The notes: generated from the sequence alone by a model not told the origin. Counted from the first letter of the stretch, positions 34,954-43,982 are shown. The stretch is 64,000 bases of DNA from Rhodospirillaceae bacterium (GCA_029243545.1 JAQWRV010000013.1:169219-233218); one strand, 5' to 3'. Numbers and translations: made by a program.

Positions 34954-37900
34954 ATGCGGTTTGGATTGATAGCACTTCTGGTTGGTTTTGCAGGCGCAGC
35001 GCTTGCGGCAGGGGATGGCGAAACACCACGGGCCGTGTTCTATCCGGATTATCCGGCTGCACCTCAGTTCCAAACTTGGGCTGAGGCGGACACCAAAAGC
35101 TCTGGCTGTGTGACCTGTCACACCGAGTCTGACCAAAAAACCATGCATGCTAGCGAAGCGGTGATTCTCGGCTGCACTGATTGTCACGGTGGCGATTCAT
35201 CTGTCCGGGCTCCGGCTAATGCCATGAAAGGCGTTCCGGCTTACCGTGCGGCACAAGATCGCGCCCACGTTCAACCGATGTATCCGGAAACTTGGCACTA
35301 TCCGCACAGCGCCAACCCAGAACGCTCATACACTTTGCTCAATAGAGAGAGTCCGGAATACATCCGCTTCGTTAATCCATCCGACTACCGGGTAGCACGG
35401 ACCGCCTGTGGTGCCTGCCATCTACCGATCATTCAAGCGGCAGAGCGCAGCTTGATGGCGACGGGCGCTATGCTGTGGGGCGGGGCGGCCTACAACAACG
35501 GCATCCTTCCCTACAAGAATTACATTCTTGGGGCGGCTTACACTGCTGATGGAGAAGCTGCAACAATCAAGAGCCCGGGCGAAATTGAACCGTGGATGAC
35601 TGAAGAGCGCGGTGTATTACCGCAGCTTTATCCCATGCCCGCCTGGGAAGTGATTCCACCGGGTGACGTCTTCCGCGTGTTTGAGCGTGGTGGACGTAAC
35701 ATCGTCAACATATTCCCTGAGATCGGGCTACCCAACATCGCAACGTTGGTGGGCAGTCTTCAGCGTTTGGAAGAACCCGGGCGGCCTGACATTAAGCAGT
35801 CTAATAGGGGCCCAGGAACAGGGCTGCGTATCGCTGTGCCGGTAATCAACATTCATAAGACTCGACTCAACGATCCGTTCACATGGTTCATGGGCACCAA
35901 CGATCAGCCCGGTGACTTCCGCTCGTCCGGTTGTGCGTCTTGTCACGTGGTCTATGCCAACGATCGTGAACCTGACCATTCAGGCCCCTATGCGGAATTC
36001 GGCCATATGGGCCAAACCGCAAGCCTGGACCCGACCATTCCTAGAGGCGAACCGGGTCATCCGATCCAACACACCTTCACCCGCGCCATCCCGACCAGCC
36101 AATGCATGGTCTGCCATATGCACCAGCCCAACATCTTTTTGAACTCCATGCTGGGCTACACCATGTGGGACTACGAGTCCGATGCCCCGGCGATGTGGCC
36201 GGAAGACCAACGCTATCCAGACAGCGCCGAGATGCACGAAATATTGGAACGCAATCCAGAGGAAGCGGCAATCCGCGGCAAATGGGGTGACGTCGAGTTC
36301 CTGAAAACGGTCTGGGACAACAACGACGAACTTAACAACACCCAATTCGCCGACTATCACGGCCATGGCTGGAACTTCCGCGCCATCTTTAAGAAAGATC
36401 GTAAAGGCAACTTGCTCGACGAGGGCGGCAGCATTGTCGAACCGGACGACCCAGACAAATGGGCCAAAGCGGTGCACATGAAATCCATTCACATCGAAGT
36501 GGGCATGCACTGCGTGGACTGCCACTTTGCCCAAGATGGACACGGCAACGGCTACATTCATGGCGAAGTTGCTAATGCTATCGAGATTCGATGCATTGAT
36601 TGCCATGGCGATGCAGATGCCTACCCGAATTTGCGCACCTCCGGACCGGCTGCAAAACCGGGGGGCTATGACCTCTCTATCATGCGGGTCACTGGTGGCG
36701 CCAAGCGCTTTGAGTGGCGCGGCCCTGAATGCGATTTGCCAGAGACGGAACAGCGGGATTGCTCTCTCATCCAACACTCCTCCCTTGACCCAGAATTGGA
36801 ATGGGAGATGAGTTTGGTCAAGGACACCATCAGCCCCGAGCATGACAGCTACAACCCCAAAGCCGCACGCGCCAAACTGGTTAGTGCGGACACATCGAAT
36901 ATGGAATGGGGATTGGGTGTAGCCCAAGAAGACCGTGCCCACGACACCGATGAGATGGAATGCTACACCTGCCATCTATCATGGACGACGTCTTGTGCGG
37001 GCTGTCACTTGCCAATCCAGGCCAACTGGAAGACCGAACGTCATCACTATGAGGGCGGCGAGACACGTAATTTTGCAACGTACAACCCGCAAGTAACCCG
37101 GGATCAGATGTTCCAGTTGGGCATTCACCAGACCACCAAAGGCAACACCATTGCCCCAATCCGCTCAACCTCAGCACTAATCCTATCCTCAACCAACATT
37201 AACCGGGAGCGGCTTTACATTCAGCAGCCGCCCATCTCAGCCTCGGGCTACTCAAGTCAGGCCTTTGCGCCACACTTCCCGCACACGGTGCGGAAGACAG
37301 AAACGAAAACGTGCTCTGATTGTCATGTATCTGAGGACAACGACAACAACGCGATCATGGCGCAGCTGCTTTTACAGGGTACGAACTTCGTCAACTTTGT
37401 CGGTTACAACGCCTGGGTCGGCGGTGAAGGCGGCATTGAAGCGGTGCGGGTGACAGAATGGGATGAGCCACAGGCCGTCATCGGTAGCTACCTGCATCGT
37501 TATGCGTATCCCGATTGGTATGGCGAACATCAAGACCGGGAACGCAAGCTCTATGAGAGTTACACACACAGCGGTGGCGCCACGGGATGCCTTCAACTGC
37601 GCGGCGAGTATATGTTTGTGGCAGAAGGATCTGCAGGACTACAGGTTTACGATGTGGCCTCCATTGCCAACAAAGGTGTATCGCAAAGAATCATTACGGC
37701 CCCTTTCAGTCCCTTTGGTCACGACACGCAGGTGGACAGCAAGAACGCGACCTGTGTGGCCTTGCCGACCAACCAGCCAATAGCGCCAAGCCGCATGTAT
37801 GGCGACCCGGAACGGCAGAAACTCATGCTTGAGGACAATCAAGAACAGCCGATTCATTCGCTTTATTCCTATGCGTTCGTGACTGATGCGGAGGAAGGCC

Positions 37901-38802
37901 TAATCGTTGTCAATGTGGACACCATGGCCGACGGCGAACCGCGCAACAATTTTCTCGAGCGAGCCCGGACATGGAATCCAGGAGGCGCTCTTGCGGGTGC
38001 CCGGCATATTACGCTGGCGGGCACTGTCGCCTATATCGCGGGCGACTTCGGAGTCGCTGTCGTTGACCTGAATGACCCCATGCAGCCGGACCTCAAAACA
38101 GTCATCCCCTTTGACGGCGCACGGGCCACCGCCGTTCAGTTCCGGTACCTCTACGTCACAGATCGTAGCGGCTTCCATGTGGTCGACGTCACGAACCCAA
38201 TGAATCCGCGAGCAGTCGATGGTGCTTCGGTGCCGTTGTCCGACGCACATCGCATATACGTTGCGCGGACCATCGCTTATGTCGCCGGCGGCCGTGAAGG
38301 GCTGGTGCTGATCGATGTCGAGAAGCCCGAGCTGCCTGTGGTTTACGAGCGTTTCACCGCCGGTGGACAAATATCCGATGCACGCGACGTCATTGTCGGT
38401 TCGACCAACGCTTCGCTGTTCGCCTATGTGGCAGATGGTAAAAACGGGCTGAAAGTCGTCCAGCTTACCTCTCCTGAAAGTCAGCCACGGTTTTACGGTT
38501 TCAGCCCCGACCCGAAGCCAGAGCTGATTGCCTGGTATCCGACAGAATATCCAGCAACGGCGCTGTCAAAAGGCCTGGACCGTGATCGCGGTGTAGACGA
38601 AACCGGAAACCAAATTGCGGTCTTTGGACGGTTAGGATCCCGCCCCTTCACCCAAGAAGAACAACACAAGCTTTACTTGGATCAATCGGGTAGCCCATGG
38701 TTTGTAACCGACGCGATTGATCTTGATGCGTTTGTTCCAGGACAACCTGAGCCCCGGCTACCAGATCTTCCCCAGCAGCAGGCGCAAACACCAGGACGGT
38801 GA
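34954..38802 (+). CDS. Decaheme c-type cytochrome with C-terminal LVIVD repeats
   Basis: A 1282-residue protein with a Sec leader (MRFGLIALLVGFAGAALA). Ten CxxCH motifs lie in the first 830 residues (CVTCH, CTDCH, CGACH, CASCH, CMVCH, CVDCH, CIDCH, CYTCH, CAGCH, CSDCH). The rest holds six beta-propeller LVIVD-like repeats (FVAEGSAGLQVYDV, FVTDAEEGLIVVNV, YIAGDFGVAVVDLN, YVTDRSGFHVVDVT, YVAGGREGLVLIDV, YVADGKNGLKVVQL). The ATG at 34954 is preferred; a TTG at 34942 is in frame. No lipobox is visible, so surface anchoring is uncertain. It follows the barrel gene by 8 bp and ends with GTGA overlap into a small peptide. Likely the terminal or extracellular electron carrier. Confidence 0.88.
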   Translation: MRFGLIALLVGFAGAALAAGDGETPRAVFYPDYPAAPQFQTWAEADTKSSGCVTCHTESDQKTMHASEAVILGCTDCHGGDSSVRAPANAMKGVPAYRAAQDRAHVQPMYPETWHYPHSANPERSYTLLNRESPEYIRFVNPSDYRVARTACGACHLPIIQAAERSLMATGAMLWGGAAYNNGILPYKNYILGAAYTADGEAATIKSPGEIEPWMTEERGVLPQLYPMPAWEVIPPGDVFRVFERGGRNIVNIFPEIGLPNIATLVGSLQRLEEPGRPDIKQSNRGPGTGLRIAVPVINIHKTRLNDPFTWFMGTNDQPGDFRSSGCASCHVVYANDREPDHSGPYAEFGHMGQTASLDPTIPRGEPGHPIQHTFTRAIPTSQCMVCHMHQPNIFLNSMLGYTMWDYESDAPAMWPEDQRYPDSAEMHEILERNPEEAAIRGKWGDVEFLKTVWDNNDELNNTQFADYHGHGWNFRAIFKKDRKGNLLDEGGSIVEPDDPDKWAKAVHMKSIHIEVGMHCVDCHFAQDGHGNGYIHGEVANAIEIRCIDCHGDADAYPNLRTSGPAAKPGGYDLSIMRVTGGAKRFEWRGPECDLPETEQRDCSLIQHSSLDPELEWEMSLVKDTISPEHDSYNPKAARAKLVSADTSNMEWGLGVAQEDRAHDTDEMECYTCHLSWTTSCAGCHLPIQANWKTERHHYEGGETRNFATYNPQVTRDQMFQLGIHQTTKGNTIAPIRSTSALILSSTNINRERLYIQQPPISASGYSSQAFAPHFPHTVRKTETKTCSDCHVSEDNDNNAIMAQLLLQGTNFVNFVGYNAWVGGEGGIEAVRVTEWDEPQAVIGSYLHRYAYPDWYGEHQDRERKLYESYTHSGGATGCLQLRGEYMFVAEGSAGLQVYDVASIANKGVSQRIITAPFSPFGHDTQVDSKNATCVALPTNQPIAPSRMYGDPERQKLMLEDNQEQPIHSLYSYAFVTDAEEGLIVVNVDTMADGEPRNNFLERARTWNPGGALAGARHITLAGTVAYIAGDFGVAVVDLNDPMQPDLKTVIPFDGARATAVQFRYLYVTDRSGFHVVDVTNPMNPRAVDGASVPLSDAHRIYVARTIAYVAGGREGLVLIDVEKPELPVVYERFTAGGQISDARDVIVGSTNASLFAYVADGKNGLKVVQLTSPESQPRFYGFSPDPKPELIAWYPTEYPATALSKGLDRDRGVDETGNQIAVFGRLGSRPFTQEEQHKLYLDQSGSPWFVTDAIDLDAFVPGQPEPRLPDLPQQQAQTPGR

Positions 38803-38933
38803 ACCATGGAAATAATAGGGGCATCGATGCAACCGTCGAAATTGATGCTCATGCTGATCCAGCCGCCGTCTTTGCTTACCTGAAAAACCCCGAAAAAAAT
38901 TCCGTCTGGGAAATCGTTGAGCCGGTTTATTGA
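38799..38933 (+). CDS. 44-residue peptide with SRPBCC-like start
   Basis: A short reading frame begins with GTG at 38799, whose last two bases and following A form the stop of the decaheme gene (GTGA overlap), and ends with TGA at 38931-38933. The 44 residues read as soluble and acidic, with IDATVEIDAHADPAAVFAYL followed by KNPEKNSVWEIVEPVY. The pattern idA-PaaVfayL-nPe..W resembles the N-terminus of SRPBCC/polyketide-cyclase proteins, so it could be a truncated remnant. The same kind of overlap as elsewhere in the operon argues for a translated gene. Its role is unknown. Confidence 0.5.
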   Translation: MNHGNNRGIDATVEIDAHADPAAVFAYLKNPEKNSVWEIVEPVY

Positions 38934-38968
38934 GCAATGCTTTTCATTTTTCTAAATCTTGTGACACC

Positions 38969-39039
38969 GGGGACAGGCTACTCGCCCCATTATACCGTTA
39001 GTACGGTGCCAGTACGACGTTTTGAACGATCCTGTCCCC
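38969..39039. repeat. Nested palindromic repeat
   Basis: The arms GGGGACAGG (38969-38977) and CCTGTCCCC (39031-39039) form a perfect 9-bp inverted repeat with 53 nt between. Inside is a second hairpin ACCGT-TAGT-ACGGT (38994-39007). The outer words resemble REP-type elements found between genes in many proteobacteria. No run of T follows, so an intrinsic terminator is unlikely. It lies between the convergent redox operon and the glutamate dehydrogenase gene, in a gap of about 395 bp. Confidence 0.5.
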
Positions 39040-39080
39040 ATGAAATAAGTGCATACGAGAGAGCCTTGTCCGCCCCCTGG

Positions 39081-39185
39081 CTACCTTAGTGGACCGTCTT
39101 GGCTAATTAATACGCCATAACCGGAGAAATACAGCGCCAGCCAAACTCCAATGCTAATGAATACTAAAAGCCCGCACTTTCGCAT
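39081..39185 (-). CDS. Possible 34-residue membrane peptide
   Basis: A minus-strand frame with ATG at 39185 encodes 34 residues, beginning MRKCGLLVFISIGVW and followed by hydrophobic residues to about 26, then a polar tail. It would make a single membrane helix. There is no clear ribosome site upstream and no family is recognised. It may be a chance ORF within the gap between the redox operon and gdhA, but the hydrophobic profile is more regular than expected by chance. Confidence 0.25.
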   Translation of the reverse strand: MRKCGLLVFISIGVWLALYFSGYGVLISQDGPLR

Positions 39186-39328
39186 TCGATATCTGTGTGG
39201 GAATGGTTATGCCTGGGAAGAGCATCCTTATGAAAAGTCACTCGGGTGAAGGAATTGCTCATCCTGCCATGTGGCGATGCTAAGGGCGTGCGACATGGCA
39301 CTCTGAGGTTTTTGCAAGGCAGCAAGAA

Positions 39329-40681
39329 CTAGAGCACGCCATACGCAAGCATTGCATCAGCCACCTTTACGAAGCCCGCAATATTTGCGCCCTTTACATA
39401 GTTCACATAATCTTTGCTTTCCCGGCCGTATTCAGCGGAATTATCATGTATGTCTTGCATAATGCCGCGTAGCAGCTGCTGAAGTTCATCTTCTTTCCAA
39501 GAAATACGCGCCGAATTTTGGCTCATTTCCAGACCAGAAACAGCTACGCCACCAGCATTAGCGGCTTTGCTTGGCGCATACATAATTTTTGCTTCTTTAA
39601 AAACATCAATACCCGCTAACTCAGTCGGCATGTTGGCGCCTTCCGAGACGCCTTGACAGCCATTCTTAACTAAAGTTTCAGCTTCAGCTTTTGTGACTTC
39701 ATTTTGGGTGGCACACGGGAAAGCCAGATCACCAGGCACGCCCCAAGGACGTTTACCCGCGTGGAATTCACAGCCATACTCCTCAGCGTACTCTTCGATC
39801 CGCCCTCGGCGGACATTCTTGAGTTCTTTCACATATTCTAGTTTGTCTGCAGAAATGCCATCTTTGTCATATATAAAACCTGAACTATCCGACAAGGTTA
39901 CTGCTTTGCCGCCCAGCTGATTAATTTTCTCTACTGCATGTGTGGCGACATTACCGGAGCCCGACACGAGACAGGTTTTTCCTTCGAAGGAATCCTTTCG
40001 AACCTTGAGCATGTCTTCCATGAAATAGACAGTGCCATACCCCGTGGCCTCGGTTCGAATGAGACTGCCACCAAATTCCATTCCCTTCCCAGTTAACACT
40101 CCGACAAAGGTATTGGTTAATCTTTTGTATTGCCCAAACATGTACCCGATTTCGCGCGCGCCAACGCCGATATCCCCTGCCGGAACATCGGTATCCTCAC
40201 CAATATGACGATGGAGCTCCGTCATAAAGGACTGGCAGAACCGCATTACTTCTGAATCTGACTTGCCCTTCGGATTGAAATCCGAGCCTCCTTTACCGCC
40301 ACCCATTGGAAGGCCAGTAAGACTGTTCTTAAAAGTCTGTTCAAAGGCTAAAAATTTAAGGACACTTAACGTGACTGAAGGGTGAAACCGGATGCCACCT
40401 TTATAAGGTCCAATAGCGTTATTGTTTTGAACGCGGTAGCCGCGATTAACGCGAATATTTTTCTTGTCATCCTCCCAACACACCCGGAACATGACGACGC
40501 GGTCGGGCTCGGCCATGCGTCGCAAAACTTCCCATTCCTGATATTTTGGTTTGTCTGTGATGAACGGTATAATGTCCGCCGCTACTTCTTGCACAGCTTG
40601 CTGGAATTCGTCTTCTCCGGGATTGCGCTTACGCACTCCGCCCATGAATGTCTCCAGATTTGGTACGTTTTGCACAGTCAT
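39329..40681 (-). CDS. gdhA: NADP-specific glutamate dehydrogenase
   Basis: A 450-residue protein matching hexameric GdhA along its length. It has the glutamate-site region GPYKGGIRFHPSVTL, the catalytic lysine loop GLPMGGGKGGSDFNP, the DVPAGDIGVGAREIGYMFGQY segment and the NADP domain SGSGNVATHAVEKI. It converts 2-oxoglutarate and ammonium to glutamate with NADPH. It lies 56 bp downstream of the c554-like cytochrome in the same direction and converges on the redox operon. The neighbourhood may be accidental, but a link between ammonium metabolism and the cytochromes is possible. Confidence 0.96.
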   Translation of the reverse strand: MTVQNVPNLETFMGGVRKRNPGEDEFQQAVQEVAADIIPFITDKPKYQEWEVLRRMAEPDRVVMFRVCWEDDKKNIRVNRGYRVQNNNAIGPYKGGIRFHPSVTLSVLKFLAFEQTFKNSLTGLPMGGGKGGSDFNPKGKSDSEVMRFCQSFMTELHRHIGEDTDVPAGDIGVGAREIGYMFGQYKRLTNTFVGVLTGKGMEFGGSLIRTEATGYGTVYFMEDMLKVRKDSFEGKTCLVSGSGNVATHAVEKINQLGGKAVTLSDSSGFIYDKDGISADKLEYVKELKNVRRGRIEEYAEEYGCEFHAGKRPWGVPGDLAFPCATQNEVTKAEAETLVKNGCQGVSEGANMPTELAGIDVFKEAKIMYAPSKAANAGGVAVSGLEMSQNSARISWKEDELQQLLRGIMQDIHDNSAEYGRESKDYVNYVKGANIAGFVKVADAMLAYGVL

Positions 40682-40737
40682 TTTGTATCCTTACTATTCA
40701 TAGAAATCTGGTTGTCTCGATCTATGTGTGTATAAAC

Positions 40738-42102
40738 TCATATTCGCGGAATAGCACCTTGAAGTCTTTGCAAGGCAGCGAGGAATTGGCGCGGATCGTA
40801 TTCCTCGTCTTTTTCGATTGCGCGGTAGCAGTCGTCAAGCACGCCAGATAACTCAATATATTTTGTTCGCGTGATTACGTTGTCATCGACCATAGCTTGA
40901 AGAATAGCTGAGGTTGCCATGGTAGCCTGTTCGGCCGCAGCGTAATCGACAAATTCACCGGCAAGGCCTTCTTCGATGACACCCCCCATAAGGGCGTTCA
41001 TATCAGCAGCGGTGAACGTGTGAGTTGCAAACCGTTCAATAGCCCCTTCCGTCGCAGTCTTGAGGCCCCGCGCCGCTTCAATAACGGCGTCGTACCCTTC
41101 AAGCGACGCTTGGTGGAGAAGCTTTGACTTAGCTTCCAGATCACCTGCCATGACAGGATCAACACGGCGCAGAAGAACGCGCATCATGATGAGGTTTGCG
41201 TCGTAAATTCTGGGAATGCCGGGCCCAATGTCATGGCTATCCCGTGGCGCCCAACGAATGTTCGACATGGGGTGATGACATGCGTGACAATCGAAAAACA
41301 CCAATTCTGGAAAAATGCCATCTGTATTGCGTTTAGGGTCAAGCATGGCATCTAGCAGTGAGTCTACGGCCACCGCCTGCCCCACCGCCCAGACTTTTAT
41401 GCTTTGAATATCGCCTTTACGCACGCGATAGTCGTTATCGACAACCGCATGTGCGGGCTGAGTCCAAGTATACGTATCCAGTTCAAAGGCTAGACGCGGA
41501 TGACCAGCCCCCATAATACGATGAGTAAGAAAGCGGTCTTCCGTGCCGAAGTGGCAGGACAAGCATAGCTTGGCGCGGGCAACGGGATCTTCGCTTGGGT
41601 ACAAACCCGCGGTCAAATTGGCGCTGTGATCGGCCTCACCTGAAATGTGACGGCCGAGCCAGTTGACGGCACCACCGTGACAAGCTTCACAGCCAACGCC
41701 GTCCGATATATGGAAGCCCTTTGCGCGGCGCTCGTCGGGAACGTTGTCGGCATGACAATCCAAACACAGAGCCTCTTCTTCAGCGCGGCCCAATCCCAGG
41801 TTACGGGCAATGCGTTGTGATTCATCTGTAAGCAACGTTTTATAAGCGCTGGAATGCGGGTCATCTTCTTCCCATACTATGTATTCGTTCTGAAGTACCG
41901 TCGAGCTATCCCAGGGCTCTAGCGCCCCATGACAGCTTGAGCCTGCACAGGACGCGACCCCAAGATGGGTATCTTCGGACAGAAACGGGATTAACGACTT
42001 GGTTTGCGCATTTGCTAATCCGGCCGCCATGGCTACCGTCACCACCGACAATACCAAACAAATCTTATTCAGCCTGAGAAACACACAGCCCCCGTATGCC
42101 AC
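40738..42102 (-). CDS. Exported multiheme cytochrome, c554-like
   Basis: A 454-residue protein with a Sec leader (ICLVLSVVTVAMAAGLANA). It has four CxxCH motifs (CLDCH, CEACH, CLSCH, CHACH) and a CAGSSCH that is a C-x4-CH variant near the N-terminus. The layout fits the cytochrome c554-like family, in which hemes are packed in pairs. The C-terminal third (about 300-454) is helical and lacks hemes. The start is a GTG at 42102, giving a leader with a long n-region; no strong ribosome site is visible. It could donate or accept electrons for the convergent operon. Confidence 0.85.
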   Translation of the reverse strand: MAYGGCVFLRLNKICLVLSVVTVAMAAGLANAQTKSLIPFLSEDTHLGVASCAGSSCHGALEPWDSSTVLQNEYIVWEEDDPHSSAYKTLLTDESQRIARNLGLGRAEEEALCLDCHADNVPDERRAKGFHISDGVGCEACHGGAVNWLGRHISGEADHSANLTAGLYPSEDPVARAKLCLSCHFGTEDRFLTHRIMGAGHPRLAFELDTYTWTQPAHAVVDNDYRVRKGDIQSIKVWAVGQAVAVDSLLDAMLDPKRNTDGIFPELVFFDCHACHHPMSNIRWAPRDSHDIGPGIPRIYDANLIMMRVLLRRVDPVMAGDLEAKSKLLHQASLEGYDAVIEAARGLKTATEGAIERFATHTFTAADMNALMGGVIEEGLAGEFVDYAAAEQATMATSAILQAMVDDNVITRTKYIELSGVLDDCYRAIEKDEEYDPRQFLAALQRLQGAIPRI

Positions 42103-42309
42103 GTCTTGACAATTTTTGTGACCCAGCCATATGGACGGTCACTCTGACGCTACCCCTTAATAGTAAACAGGATATTCATGGAATACTGCGCTATGAGCAA
42201 GTTAAACATGGCTTTGAGAGCGCTTTAATTGCGCAGATTACACTGTGACCAAGTTTGCCTCGAATACGAGTAATGACGAACGCAACTATAGGTAACAGGC
42301 CGCGTCATT

Positions 42310-43146
42310 TCAGGGTGCGAAGAATGCGAGAATCGCCCCTACCCGCACTGACAACCCATCTTCCAAAGTGATCAGGCGCTGTTCTGACCCCGGCACCAGA
42401 CCAGAGACATCATCTAGAAAAGCAGTGAGTGGATCAGGCTCAGCCGCCATAAACAAAGATGGAATTTTGACCAGCGGCAGGCGTTTGTCGGCTTCATGCC
42501 TGAATACAGCCCGGTAACCATGGTGATAGGTGGTGACGGCCTTGAGAACCTCGGTCACCATCCCGTGCAGCGCTTCTGGAGGCGGCATTTCGGTCAAAAT
42601 GCGATGTTCAGGGTCACGCTTAAAATAGGGAAAATGAATCATTTGATCGCGCAGGAAATGCCACGCCCATGTGAACTGGGTGCCGAACTCATCGGGCGCC
42701 ATTTCAGGAGCGTAATTTGCCAGCATTTCTTCACGGAGCGCCGTATCAAAAATACCGATGCCATCGAAAATCATTTTACGGACGCGGTCAGGCCGTACGA
42801 TCGCCAACTCACAACCAATATGCGCTCCAGTATGGCTTCCGAAATAATCGACTTTATCGATGTCTAGAGCATCAAGGATTCGGCAAATACTATCAGCGTA
42901 ATACTCAAGATCCGGTACTTCAGGAGCAGGTGCTGCGGAATCGCCGTTGCCGAGCGTGTCAGGAGCGATGACGAAGCGAGCTTCCCCCAGTTCGGCGATG
43001 AGCGGCGCATAACCTGCAGAAGAGCCAGGTCCCGCGTGAGCCACGTAGATGGGAAGTGCTGCGCTGTCGTCCCGTGCACCGGCATGACGATAATGAACCA
43101 GCCCTTCGTCGATGCGCACGAACGCTCTGTCTACATCGGCCGTCAT
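42310..43146 (-). CDS. Alpha/beta-hydrolase-fold protein with unusual nucleophile elbow
   Basis: A 278-residue protein of the alpha/beta hydrolase fold (VAHAGPGSSAG, FVIAPDTLGNGDSA). The nucleophile elbow reads G-S-H-T-G, with His where Ser, Cys or Asp should be. The Asp region is AAEPDPLTAFL. The expected catalytic His near the C-terminus is missing: the corresponding region reads ITLEDGLSVRVG. The protein may therefore be non-hydrolytic. A related protein at 43983-44786 has the same GxHTG elbow but keeps a C-terminal His. It is followed upstream by a decayed flavoprotein gene. Confidence 0.82.
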   Translation of the reverse strand: MTADVDRAFVRIDEGLVHYRHAGARDDSAALPIYVAHAGPGSSAGYAPLIAELGEARFVIAPDTLGNGDSAAPAPEVPDLEYYADSICRILDALDIDKVDYFGSHTGAHIGCELAIVRPDRVRKMIFDGIGIFDTALREEMLANYAPEMAPDEFGTQFTWAWHFLRDQMIHFPYFKRDPEHRILTEMPPPEALHGMVTEVLKAVTTYHHGYRAVFRHEADKRLPLVKIPSLFMAAEPDPLTAFLDDVSGLVPGSEQRLITLEDGLSVRVGAILAFFAP

Positions 43147-43161
43147 ATAGATAGTCCAGTT

Positions 43162-43839
43162 CTACTCAGCGGCTTGCTTCAGTTTGTTTCCAATATCTAT
43201 CTTAGGGTCAACGGTTGGCAGGCCAAAGATATATTTACCGTTGCGTTGTATGCCGGCTTCCCAATGCAAAGCCGAATGGGTCAATATGGCACGGACGTCA
43301 CGATAGAGACGCTAAACACTGTTGTTACCGGTCTGCGAACTGGGCCCATCATCCGGGATAAACGGTGCGCCGAAGAGTGCGCTAGTTTCCCAGCGGTGAC
43401 GAGATCCCGGTAGACCTTGAGTTTAGACGGTCCATCGACGCCTTCACCACTTAAGCCCCATTCATGCAGTTGGTCGCATAACGTATCGGTGAGGAAATCA
43501 GCCGTTTCGAGTTCTGCCAATGATTCGGCAACGTGTACCTGCACCGCAGGCTGATCGATGATGGTTTCACCCAGCATGCGCGACACATCCACATAAGTGC
43601 CCCACGGCATTTCAAACACGCCAAAGCGCTTTGTTGTGAAGAGTTTATATAGACCCGCGGCGCGCAGGTCTGCCACCGTTTTGCCAGGCAGCCGACGCAA
43701 TCCTTCGGGTTCTCTTGCCCGGTCTCGCAGCACGGACCAGGTCCTGCGCAGACTGAATAATCTCTGCTCTTGAGGGACTGTGGCTGGACGTGCTGTCTGT
43801 CTTAATCGCGGGTATGTCTTTTTCTTTAACGCCTATCAA
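43162..43839 (-). pseudogene. Decayed acyl-CoA dehydrogenase-fold flavoprotein
   Basis: Three blocks on the minus strand match parts of the flavin monooxygenase-like protein at 1808-3037, in three reading-frame segments. An N-terminal block (VADLRAAGLYKLFTTKRFG, like VDELYDAGLLQLFAPTRYG) is joined directly to a C-terminal helical block (VQVHVAESLAELETADFLTD, like VQVRLAESSSELDCARLIFD), so most of the middle is deleted. The last block (YRDVRAILTHSALHW then GKYIFGLP, like WRDLSVMASQMGVNW then GKYALGLP) is in another frame and ends with a stop at 43162-43164. A further frameshift separates the start near 43839. The product cannot be functional. Confidence 0.8.
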
Positions 43840-43982
43840 GCTCTAGGCGTAGAGTAAGAAGCCCATGAACGCTGTGTCCTGCCCTAATTGATTTCAACCC
43901 ACACTTCGGTCATCGAACCCTGCCAACAAACTCCCAAAAATGAGATATCGTCTCTCAATTACCCACGGGTCGAGGCGCTCAC

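Noticed and set aside
43036..43413. A plus-strand frame across the hydrolase start and the pseudogene
   Set aside because: The minus-strand blocks match a known family across this interval, so this is their shadow.
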